A stretch of DNA of 64,000 nucleotides, from assembly GCA_951217055.1 (NCBI GenBank), contig OX578278.1:43599574-43663573 (forward strand). Reading direction: 5' to 3'. The first letter of the stretch is position 1; each line of letters opens with the position of its first letter. The position numbers and the translations under genes are program-made. Below, piece by piece: positions 36,351 to 46,845 of the stretch. This DNA is from Gerris lacustris. Taxonomy: Eukaryota > Arthropoda > Insecta > Hemiptera > Gerridae. Below the pieces are notes generated by a model, which was not told the origin of the DNA, ran no database searches, and was given only the letters and a program-made list of their open reading frames with translations.

Positions 36351-38222
36351 CGGTACAAATCTGGCAATCGATTTCTAACTAACTTCCCGAATAGCTTAGA
36401 CATTTGAAACTTTTAGCATAGCTCAGAACACGATGACAATGCATTATTTTAATACTTTTAGCCATCTTTTAGCAGAATTAATTGGTTTTCAGCTGATTTT
36501 GCAGTGTGGCAAGTTAGTTCGGAAAAAATCCGCTTGTTATTTTATTTGTTTTGCCACATCCAATATTTACAATCTTCATTTTGACGGGTTTCCAATTTGT
36601 GATATTTATCTCTGAGATTTTTATAAATAAATGATGAACATTGAATGACAGCAAAACAGGAAATATATCGATTATATTATTTATCGATTATATTATTTAT
36701 ATTATTCAATTTATCGATGGCACGGTTTAGATTTGTTGTTGGGGGAGATCCGTTGTACAAAGATTTGTGCTTTTATAGGTTTAAGATTACCTTTTATAGG
36801 TTTAAGATGATTGTCATTTATGTAAAGTAAATAAATTCAGAACTATTTTTTTTACTAACATTACATATTATATAACAAGAACAATTATATTATCAACATT
36901 ACATATGATTCAACAGAAAATTTAAAAACGTAGTTTATAAAAAGTTCTTTTTATCTTGAAATTATTTATATTGTTTTATGTTTTATAAAGGGCATTCAAA
37001 TACGCGTCTACTGCGGAGAATTAGTTACATAAATCTGAATTGTACGAAAAGCTCAGGCAGCCTTATTGTATATTTGGCTGAAATAATCCCTAGGTAAAAG
37101 ATAAGACAACTGGTTACAATCCCTTAATTCCTGTGCAATTACATAGTTATTCAATTAGTCAAGTACTAGTGTAGTGATACCGTGTAACTAGTCCAACCTA
37201 TTCATTAGAAACCTACCCTCTTGATTCCAAAGTGAATGTTACAGCTAATGTCATAGAATTACACTTGAAACCACCCTCATGGTAGATTTTTAGTCCTAAG
37301 AACACGTCTACATGATAATAACCTAACATTCGTTTTACTTCTGCTGAGCTAATGGGTTTTTATTAAATGGTTTATTAATGGGTGCTGGGTTTAACGCTAT
37401 AATGGACAGCTGACCCCTTGGCAGTTTGCTACTAAAGGGTTGCCTGCCAACCTTAAAGGGAAAAAAAGCTATTAAATGTCAGCCATTTTGAGTAAAAAAA
37501 TAACTTTTTACTTCACTTATTAAAGTATAGTTTTAATGCTTGTCTTCTTAATGAGTTTTTAGTGCCCCTTTTTTAAATTTTTTGTCACTATTTATACTGA
37601 TATTAATTTTTTTACTTAATAAAGATATCGTCATTTAATAGATAAGGGTTAATTGATTAATGTTGATTATTTCAAAGAACAATATTTTATACTCCTTATC
37701 ATTCATAAACGCAAAAAAATGAACACATCATCAAAAGAGACTGGGGTTCATTATACAAGTACATTTACTTGTATAATGCACCTCAGTAGCAGCAGATAAC
37801 TCTTCATTTTTGTGTTTTTTTAAATTTCTTTTTACCTTAAAAGGTAAGAAACGATAGAAGCATTTAAAGGTAGGCCAAAAATACATGCAACCCAAACCAG
37901 GGTAAGTTGAGGTAAGAAACTGCCGCAATTCTTTTATTAAGGACAAACCGACTTTCGACCGAAATAGTCATCATAATCGGATGGAGCTAGGATTAAGCTA
38001 GTTACAAAGTGAACTTAAGTTGTTTCAAAGATATTAGGAAAAAAATCTCTTTATCCTTATCGTAATAAGAGAACATTGTCACATTCCGCTAAAATTTAAC
38101 ATGACATAATGCATAATTATTGGACTATTAGGCTTAATAAATTATTCCACCTATGAAACTCTGAAATCTTTAACTATGTGGTCTTAAAACGTAACTTTTT
38201 TGTAAATATGTTTAGCTAATAA
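36351..38222. other. 1.9 kb with no gene recognised
   Basis: Several short frames (36433-36830, 37731-37946) lack any recognisable motif. No RNA gene or transposon end was identified. Confidence 0.45.
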
Positions 38223-38904
38223 GGCGCCTTTACACAATAGTTTGCAACTAAACAGTTTACAGCAATTAGGTTTGTATGCAAAATTTTAGTTTCAGACTTT
38301 TTGGTTTGAAACAAAAAAGTTCTAAAAAAAGCTATTTTTGCGCTTTTAAAAGTCAATAAGTGTTTCTAACTTTTTATTTGGATGGCTAGTGTTATTCAAG
38401 ATGTGGAGAGTGGACGACGTCATTGCAGCTCCAAGTGCTTGTTATATTTTGGCTAAGAGTACCAAGAAGATACTGGATAAGACCGTCGCTACGAGCAAGA
38501 ACTAGATATAGTGGCAGTGCACTTTTAGAAGATCTGAACGGGGATGATATTGGTCCACTGTCAGGAGAATTGACGACAGATGACAGTTTTAAAAACTTTT
38601 TGAGAATGGAAGCAGTAATATTGAACATTTGATACTTCAAATGCCTTCGCGCTGCCCGCGAAGGCGCAGGGAGGGAGGGAGAAAGTTTGCAACTTTTGGT
38701 GCACATTTGAGTTTCAAACAAAGATCAAAAGAAGTTTCAGTATTTTACCGACTACAGTGGAAACACGAAATTCGATTTGCAACTCAAGAATTTTGTTTGA
38801 AACTTGTTAAGTTTGCAACAAATTTACAAACCGTATATTGAAAAATTTCAAACTTTCTTCAAAAGTTGTAAACTTTAAGTTGCAAACTACTGTGTAAACG
38901 CTCC
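38223..38904 (+). mobile_element. Harbinger element, internally deleted
   Basis: Inverted ends ggcgcctttacacaatagtttgc and gcaaactactgtgtaaacgctcc are imperfect mates. The flanking triplets are taa and tta, not a clean duplication. Words such as gtttgcaac and gtttgaaac recur on both sides. The centre keeps the first part of a Harbinger transposase gene, so assignment to PIF/Harbinger rests on both ends and content. Confidence 0.78.
38401..38632 (+). pseudogene. Frameshifted N-terminal stub of a Harbinger transposase
   Basis: From 38401 one frame reads DDVIAAPSACYILAKSTKK; the reading then moves to another frame near 38460 and continues RRYWIRPSLRARTRYSG, then LNGDDIGPLSGELTTDDSF and KNFLRM, after which it diverges and stops. 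The (R)RYW-x-RP-x-L and FKNFLRM blocks are typical of the N-terminal region of insect Harbinger transposases. The DDE catalytic domain is missing. It is a different lineage from the stub at 29275. Confidence 0.8.
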
Positions 38905-39894
38905 TTAAGTATAACAGAATGCCATGAACAGGTGGAATTATGTATGGAAGAGAAGCCCCTTTAATTATTATATTATATCTATACAATAAGTTTCTCTTCT
39001 CTAGAATTCGAATATACACTACTTATGGCTATACTAGATTGTTAGATTACCTTGTAACTTAATTATTTATCTTAAGAAGTTGTTGATATCTACTAGGTGG
39101 ACTGATATCTCTAACTTAAAACAAATTATAGCTCAAATGTACATATAATTTTAAGCCTCTTTATTTAATTAGGATAGATTGTAAACTTTGTCTAACTAAG
39201 CACTCCAACCAAAGTTCATATGATATTGTGTTGTAATCTAACTATGTATTAGTAACTTGTGGATTGGTTGATAATTGGTATGGGTATTAGAGAGGCTTAT
39301 TTTACCCTAAATCGTAACTACTTACCGCACATCATCGGTATAATATTAGGTAATTCTTACCGAGATATCGAGTATCTCAGGGATTATATCCTAACAGTAT
39401 CATTTGCAGATATGACGCCTAGTTTAACTTGATATGTATAAAATAATATGGCTAGTATTCATTGGTATTTTATTTAAAAAGATATGACTGTTGAAGGGCG
39501 TTATTTTGAACTCATTTATGCGTTATCAGCATAAATATAAAATAAATACAACGTTTAATCTAAAATAGCCCAGATATCAGTCCGTTTTTTATATTATACT
39601 TATATATTATACTCATTACGTAAAAACTACTTAAAAGATATTATACCCAGATTTTTTTTTAACTTATTAATAAATCATCAGCGCCAGTGGTAGTCGTAGA
39701 ATCATCAAGTCTTTGAAAATAAAAGAAGGCCTTTGAATTCGTGTGAATGGCTTTTATTTCTTTATTCTGAAAGCCTATAACCTTCATAGAAAAAAAAGAA
39801 TGCTTTCATACAGAATTGTTAAGTTGTTGTTGAATCTGCACATTGTTATCAATCGTTGTCAACTGGGGTGCAAATAAAAACAAGTTATTACTTG

Positions 39895-39896
<2 letters not shown>
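38905..39896. other. No gene recognised
   Basis: AT-rich sequence with no supported frame, RNA or repeat boundary. Confidence 0.5.

Positions 39897-39961
<65 letters not shown>
39897..39961. repeat. (AT)n microsatellite
   Basis: About 65 bp of pure AT dinucleotides, directly next to the hammerhead-bearing repeat. Read on the minus strand it sits at that repeat's 3' end, where retroposons often carry a simple tail. Confidence 0.95.
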
Positions 39962-39962
<1 letters not shown>

Positions 39963-39965
<3 letters not shown>

Positions 39966-40275
39966 GAAGCACTGTAATACCGTGTTTTGCACACTGCAAT
40001 AGGCTACACAATTTGTGAGAGACACCAAGGGATGTGCCACGCAAGCATGACACATAGGAACTGTTCCAACATCAGACATTGCGTCATTAAGATGTTGGCT
40101 CGGCATTACGCTATGTCCTACATCGTTTCGTCGCGTCCGACTCATCAGGGGCCCGACGATGCCCACCCAACTCTGGACCTATACCAGATCAAGTAGATCA
40201 GATATAGGGCTTATCAGAGACGAGCGTGCTCTCACACCACCATTCTTGCTTGGCTGGCAAAACACAACAGCAATG
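39963..40275 (-). repeat. Hammerhead-bearing repeat unit (retroposon candidate)
   Basis: This less AT-rich block of about 310 bp stands out from its surroundings and contains the hammerhead at 40120-40162. Read on the minus strand it runs from about gccagccaagcaagaatgg to an AT microsatellite tail. That layout would suit a SINE or a Penelope-like element end; both are known to carry hammerheads in animals. No second copy is visible in the window, so its borders are estimates. Confidence 0.5.
40120..40162 (-). ncRNA. Hammerhead ribozyme, type III layout
   Basis: A self-cleaving RNA motif. On the minus strand the order is: stem III 5' strand GCATC, cleavage triplet GTC (40157-40155), stem I GGGCCC (40154-40149), core CTGATGA (40148-40142), stem II GTCG-GACG-CGAC (40141-40130; 4 bp, tetraloop), core GAAA (40129-40126), then C and stem III 3' strand GATGT. 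All invariant core bases are present, and stem III pairs CATCG with CGATG plus a G-U. Stem I is unusual: six self-complementary bases with no loop, so it could form only between two RNA molecules or in a rearranged form. Activity is inferred, not shown. Confidence 0.8.
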
Positions 40276-40737
40276 TATAGGTCATAGTAAGCTAACTATT
40301 AGACTTATAATATAAATCATACATATATTATATGGCATGACACATGTTTTAAGTGGTATTTCCCTGCCTGGTTATTACTGAAAAAAGGCTTTCTTTTTAA
40401 TTTAAAAAAAAACGACAATTTATATTGTATAACGTTATATGGTCGACTGTGAAAAATGTTATTACTTATTACTTATTATTTGATACTTTTTTAAACCATT
40501 GAAATATAGTATCACTTTGTTAACATAACTTCTAATACCACGTAAAATAAATTGTCTCTCCATTTATGTTGAGATACGATTTATGTTATTATTTTTAGAA
40601 GACCTCCACATACGCTCCCATATCACACACACATATTACATTGTTATTACAGCACTGAATTGTTATTTGAACTATTTCTGGACTTTATTTTAAATCTCTT
40701 ATGCTACAAATAAAATAACTATTATTTTTCTGTTTAG
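40276..40737. other. Intron sequence upstream of the neuroligin exon
   Basis: AT-rich, with a pyrimidine-rich end attatttttctgtttag at 40721-40737 forming the splice acceptor. Nothing else is recognised. Confidence 0.6.
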
Positions 40738-40926
40738 GATTTCTGAAGACTGGATCGAAGAATAGTGCGCAGGGTAACTTTGGCTTGATGGACCTTGTAG
40801 CCGGTCTTCATTGGCTGAGGGAAAACTTGCCTGCGTTCGGTGGTGATCCGGACAGAGTAACTCTAATGGGTCACCATACTGGCGCTGCTCTTGCCAACTT
40901 TATAGCTGTATCTCCGGTTGCTAAAG
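40738..40926 (+). CDS. Nlg: Neuroligin, internal exon (cholinesterase-like domain)
   Basis: Neuroligins are postsynaptic membrane proteins whose extracellular esterase-fold domain binds neurexin across the synapse. The 189-bp exon encodes FLKTGSKNSAQGNFGLMDLV, then AGLHWLRENLPAFGGDPDRV, then TLMGHHTGAALANFIAVSPV. The AQGNFGLMDLVAGLHWL and GGDP phrases are diagnostic of the carboxylesterase fold. The catalytic nucleophile position (GxSxG in active esterases) reads GHHTG, so Ser is lost, as in neuroligins, which are non-enzymatic. A TTTAG acceptor precedes it and GTAAAA follows; both introns are phase 1, so the exon is symmetric. No other neuroligin exon is found in the window, which implies long introns. 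A different non-catalytic esterase-like adhesion protein is less likely. Confidence 0.93.
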
Positions 40927-41736
40927 GTAAAATACGATTTTTAGTATTGATAATAATAATAATCTGTAATTTACCCACCCATAGTTAGGTAACCAACTAA
41001 GGCAAAGATTTACTTCCTATATTTCTTTTTATCACTTATAAGAAATTCCTTTGTCTAAATAACAATTAAGGCAAAGGGATGTTCAGTCCAAAGAAATTTA
41101 GGACAAAGGAATATTACTCTTTTGTATGTAGAGGTGATAATAACCCTTAGTCTAATAATTAGACGAAGAAATTTGAGTTGGGTAGCGGAGTAATGATTGC
41201 CTGAAAAACGAACTTTGGTATTAATTTGATATCTTAATTGATATTTAATATCTTGAATTTCACTAGACTGCGTCAAATTAATTAATTTTGAACAAACTTA
41301 TTACAAAGATTGTTTTGGATTAAGCTTCTCATAGTGGCCTTCATATCTAAAGTTGTTGAAACTATACACTGGGTATAATAATGATTCGTGGAAGCGAAGC
41401 AAACCCTAAATATCTCTTGACATACAATCTATTACAACAGCAAAGCACTTACCGAGAAAGTAAATCAGAGCTCCTAGCTTAATCGGTATCTTTCACACTT
41501 ATGTTTTACTTTTTGGAAGTTTTAATACTAAGAAATAGCTACATACGTTTTTTAATTTTCATTACCACTTGCTGCTTTTCTTCGGTCCTCTGGTCATACC
41601 TGCTGTGGAGGTCCGATATTTCTATAGTCATAGCCTCATAGTTATTTTAGTAGCTGACAGTTCGATAGTCGTACCATTTGGTCCATACCCTCGTATCCTT
41701 AACCTTTTTGTTCACTGACATGGTCTTTTTCGTAAA

Positions 41737-41767
<31 letters not shown>

Positions 41768-42131
41768 CTTTGTTTTACTATCTCCTTCACGTTTTCTTTT
41801 CTATGGTGAAAATATACTCCTATTATGGTTTTTATACAAATCCCCTGCTTTCCCTGTGAGTGAATTTCAATAATTCCCTTCAGTAAGCATGTTTTAATCA
41901 GGGCGCTGTAGTGCCTTTTCTCTGTTTTTCTAGAGATAGTCTTTACTTTTAGGAATTTTATCTGAGCGGAATATCTTCAGTTTAAAATATCTTCATGCGA
42001 CTCCTACGACTACACGATTATTTGTCCCTGTTGGATCTCATAAGAAAGTATATTATTTATTATTTTAACATCTAAACCTCCATTTCCTTTCAGATTAGTT
42101 TTATTTTACTACATTCACTCAACACTATTTA
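40927..42131. other. Intron sequence downstream of the neuroligin exon
   Basis: It starts with the donor gtaaaa. An A run and short TA run lie at 41738-41766. No gene or clear element is seen. Confidence 0.6.
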
Positions 42132-42379
42132 GGCCCGGCCACACAGGAAGCGGACTGTCCGTGGCAGACTCTGTGGGCTGTTATTTTGCATTATCCTAGT
42201 CAAACAGAAGGTGACTGTCCGCGGCGGACCCTGTGGTCTATAATATTGCATTAAACTGGTCACACAGAAGGTGACTGTCCGCGGCGGACAGATCCAGTCC
42301 GCGGCGGACAGATTTGAAGTTGTAATTTTTCACTGAGTTCGCGGCGGACTTGAAGGAACATGGATTTCTCAGGAGTGCG

Positions 42380-43296
42380 TTTTTCTGTGTGATATGCGTC
42401 CCTTGTACTATATATTTTGTTTTCTTTCTTCTTCTTGTCATCTCTGTATCGATATTTTAGATTGTAGGAGAGTATGTAACTACTAAAAATGTTCTTCATA
42501 CATTCGAAAATATGAGAAAACCCCGTTGTCAAATGAAGGAATGAATTGTTTTTAATTCACCATAGTACTGACCATATTACTATTCACCATAGTACTGACC
42601 ATATTTCTTTTTCACTATAGTACTAAATATATTACATTATATTTTTAATTACATTATTTACATACACACATAAATATATATTCCGTGTCTGTGTTGCATA
42701 CATAGAAATATTATATCAAGATAAAAAATAAATTATAATAATGTTATAAGGGATGGCGAGGACCCTCAGTAGAGAAAATAAAACTCTAGAGCGCTAATGT
42801 TTTTAATAAATATGTAGATAGATACATCAGTGTATGGAGTAGGGAGTCAGTCATAGCATTAATATAGTTAAAGCGTTTTTATAATTGTATATAAATAAAT
42901 ACTTGTTATATTGTTTTGTTTTTTTATTATTATTAAATCAAAGTAGATAGGTATATTTTTAGTTTGGGATTTAATTTGTGAAATGGTATGATATTTTTAA
43001 GACATATCGGAAGTTGGTAGTACTATTTTGATACTTGGTACGTAGCGAGTCTTTTTTTTTTTTTTTTTACTGCAACACAGAACTTATTCATAACTGTATT
43101 TAATCTGTTAGGAACAGCTCGCTACCCACTTACTGTCCTTCTAATTACTACCGGTATCTTATTACAAACGTGAAATGAATAAAACTGTTAAACTCGACAC
43201 AAAATTATATTTACTTGGATTCACTTCATTGTTACAAAAAGGAACTGACATCAAAACATTTATAAACAAAAACATGACACCTTGTGCGTTGCTGGT
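42380..43296. other. Region between MITE left half and BEL element 1; possible 3' LTR
   Basis: AT-rich. On the minus strand, sequence after the pol stop starts tgttgtccggaacac (downstream of 43311) and runs to a T run at 43052-43069. It may hold the 3' LTR of BEL element 1, but no second LTR is available to set borders. Confidence 0.35.
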
Positions 43297-44290
43297 CTAG
43301 TTTACCGTGTTCCGGACAACACTCCCACCTTGAGGATCCAACTTCCTCAAGCCATCGTCCGGTAATTCCTCGTATTTGAAACGTACTACTAGGGGATACA
43401 GTTTCTGAATGGGCTGTCGATAGTTCATGTTATTAGCTCCTCTCACTCGGACGTCTAGCTTCTTATAATCGACACCAATTGAAACAACTTCTCCCACATG
43501 TAATTCACGAGAATTTCTTCTACATCGTCCAGGTCGTTGTACGAGTGCTCCCAAATATGCAGTTCTAAAACGCGTCCTCATTGTCTTGGCGCAACGTATG
43601 TAAATACTTAAGGCACTTGTTCAAACCTTTGGCATCAACTTCATCAGTTCCATGGTCGGAATAAACTCTCTTTGGTCTCCCTCGCCTGCAAATAAATCTG
43701 CGAAACGCTAACAGAAATCCCTCAGTAGATAATGAGGTCACTAGTTCCAAGTGTTCAGCTCGGACAACCCCACAAGTAAAAAGAGCAATCCATGCCTTTT
43801 GGTTCCCTTTCAAAATAATAGGTCCCTCATAATCTACCCCCGTTACCTCAAATGGACAAGCATCATCAACCCTACTTGGGGGCAACGGAGGGAGGGACAG
43901 TCTAACGGGAATCCATTGTAACGCCTACAAACAACACATCTCGAAAGGACAGACCTAATTGTTCTACGACCACCAATTACCCAAAATTTTTCTCTAACAG
44001 CCTGTAACAACATCTGAGTCCCTGCATGAGCATCTCTAATAAAAATGTTCACAACCTCATGAGTCTTAGGGAGTAATATAGGACAAAGAAACTCTACATT
44101 ATCTGATCTTTCTACGATTTGTGACTTAATTCTAATTAAACCTGCAGGGTCAACAAAGGGCCGTAAGTGCCTAATTTTTGGATCATTTACAGTTAAGGTT
44201 TCGGACTGAACTAGAGCCCAAACCTTCCCCTTAGCGTGTTCTAATTCAAATGTGCTTAACACTCCTTTAACTCTAGATGCACTTTCTAGT

Positions 44291-44340
44291 AGATTTGTAA
44301 ATAATTGTAGAGTTTCTACTCTACAATTATTTACAAATCT
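44291..44340. repeat. Perfect 23-bp inverted repeat inside BEL element 1 pol
   Basis: The left arm 44291-44313 and right arm 44318-44340 are exact inverses with a 4-base loop. The arms contain tttgtaaataattgtag and its inverse. The coding strand contains the conserved RFVNNCR block (also in element 2); the other arm is an inverted duplicate of that block and stays in frame. Confidence 0.9.
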
Positions 44341-46631
44341 GGTTACATAAGCAACTAATCTAACAATCTGGTTAAATTTTGAAAATTGTCTATAGTACCA
44401 CGGTCTACCCTTATATTTACAACATTTACTTCCTACTTCATCTCCACACCATTCACATGACAACAAATTAGTAGTTAACATGGCACTGTTCCTAGCAGGT
44501 TCTACGGATTTTCTTCGCTCACCCAAAACAGCTTCTTCATCATAGCACACTGAAGGCACTGGCCATGCTTCTTGTGCCTCTCTTAGCCAGCAAGGACCCT
44601 CCCACCAATGAGATTCCGCTAGTTTCTTCGGAGTGCAGCCTCTGGATGGAAGGTTCGCAGGGTTCTTATTTCCAGAAATATGGCGCCATTCTTCAGCCCT
44701 TGATAACTGACAAATCTCATTCACTCTGTTGGCTACAAACACGTTCCAATTCTCAGCTCGCTGAATCCATGCCAGAACGGTGGATGAATCAGTCCAGAAC
44801 ACCTGCGTTAGCTCAAGGTTCAATGATTTCGCGACTGTCTTAGCTAAACGGGTTCTCACAACAGCTGCCATCAGTTCTAAACGGGGAATTGTCATTCCCT
44901 TCAGGGGTGCTAAACGAGACTTTGCCATGAGCAATCGAACGTATACCTTTCCACCAATGTTTGTTCTCAGAAAGGTTACAGCGGCGTAGGCATTCATACT
45001 AGCATCCACAAAGGTGTGGATCTCATGAAAACTATTTACATCATGTACACTATTTACAAAGGGACAAAAAGTAATCCTACGAGGAATCTTATTTTTTTCT
45101 AAATAAGCCAGCTCCTCCTTCCATTTGCCTAAGCTCGCCTTTACTTCCTCACTCACTTCCGAATCCCATCCAAAATCTGATTTGAACACATCTCTCAAAA
45201 GTATTTTCAATGTCAACACTGCAGGACAAACCATACCAATGGGATCGAATATCTGATGTGCCAAGGATAAAATAGCTCGTTTTGTTGATGATGTAGCTAG
45301 ATTCTCTATTTTTGGAACACAAACGCTTAAGCAGTCTTCTTTTCTGTCCCACCTTAAACCAAGGACTTGCGACTGGTGATCGTCTATACTCTTTAAGAAC
45401 TCATTCGGCTCCGTCAACTCCCAACACCTAAGGTCAAACCCACCAGCCTCTAGGATTTCTCTTGAAAGGTTATAAAATTCTTTTAACTCTTCAGTGGTAT
45501 TTTAACACTGGTCAAACAGTTGTCCACATAAAAACAGGAGGTCAACACAACTGCCACGTCATTAAGCTGACGTGTCTTTTCATCAGCTAGGTATTTCTCT
45601 TCTTCTGACAGGAGGTACTTTCTGAGGTGATGCTGGATGACTGCCTGCAAATGAAAAGGGCTAGATGTTACGCCAAAAACAACCCTCCGGTGTCTAAATG
45701 TTTTGAGGCTCACCGGTTTGCCGTCCTTTACCTCCCACCATAAGAACCTCAGAAAATCACGTTCAGGTTCTGATACACTTATCTGTTGGAACGCTTTCCG
45801 GATGTCTGAAGAGACTCCAACTCTGTTGGACCGGAAGGATAAAAGAATATCAGGTATAAGACTCACTAGATTTGGTCCCTTTTCAAGACAATCATTCAAA
45901 GCAGGCCACCCCTTTGTTTTCGCTGAGGCGTCGAACACCGGTCTGACCTTAGTTGTTAAACTGTTCTCCTTAATTACAGCTCGGTGTGGCAAATAGTGTA
46001 ATCTTGGCATTTTAATCTCCTCCACAGGGACCTCTTCTACCAATCCTTCTGCTATCCACTCTCTAAAGACCTGATCATATATAAGGAAGTGTCCGTTTTG
46101 CTGCAACTTCTTAGTGGTGGATTCTAATCTCTTCTTGGCCACATCATAGTTAGAGGGAAGGAGACACTGATCTTTAATCCAAGGCAGGGCCACTTCATAG
46201 CGACCCTCTTCATCTAACTTCACTGTATCCGCAAAATGTTGCAACACTTCAGCTTCTAGATCTCTTCGACTAACTTTAGAACTGGGTTCTTCTATTCCTA
46301 GGACGTCCAGTTTCCACAACTCTGCTATCGACGCATTACATAGGAGAGAAGTCATAAGTTCATTGACTACATTCTCTCTAGCAGATTGAATATTCCCTAA
46401 AATTGTCCAACCTAAGATGGTCTCAATAACCTTCAAGCCTGATTCCATTTTTTGAATTTTACCTCTCAGCAACAAACCAAATATGTCCGCCCCGAGTAAT
46501 AGTTCTATTTCATCAATAGGTCCACCAACATCACTTAATTCTACTCCTAAAGATAATATTTCCTCCATCCAAGGACCAGAAGGTAGTGGAGCTACTCTAT
46601 TACAAATCGTTGGCTGACTCAACACAGCAAC

Positions 46632-46746
46632 TGTCAAGAAAGGAGGACAAGTTGAAGTAAAGTTGTTTGTTTTTATTGAATTTACCTTATTGTCAATTTA
46701 TTGAAATATGTTCAGTTGTCTTTAAATCATTAAAAAGGATTTGACA
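46632..46746 (+). repeat. 5' LTR of BEL/Pao element 2
   Basis: 115 bp, tgtcaagaaaggagg to aaaaggatttgaca. It matches the 3' LTR base for base by eye. At its left end it creates the new start of the interrupted minus-strand frame of element 1. Confidence 0.93.
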
Positions 46747-46749
46747 TTG

Positions 46750-46762
46750 TGGCGACCGTGAC
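46750..46762 (+). promoter_or_regulatory. Primer binding site of BEL/Pao element 2
   Basis: tggcgaccgtgac lies three bases after the 5' LTR. It starts with TGG, complementary to the CCA end of a tRNA; the tRNA species was not determined. It would prime minus-strand DNA synthesis. Confidence 0.7.
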
Positions 46763-46845
46763 ATTTTTGTAAAGAAAAATTTTGAAGAAATTTTTCAAGA
46801 ATTAATTCGTGTCAATATTGGACGGCGAATATTAAGAAGTTAAAG

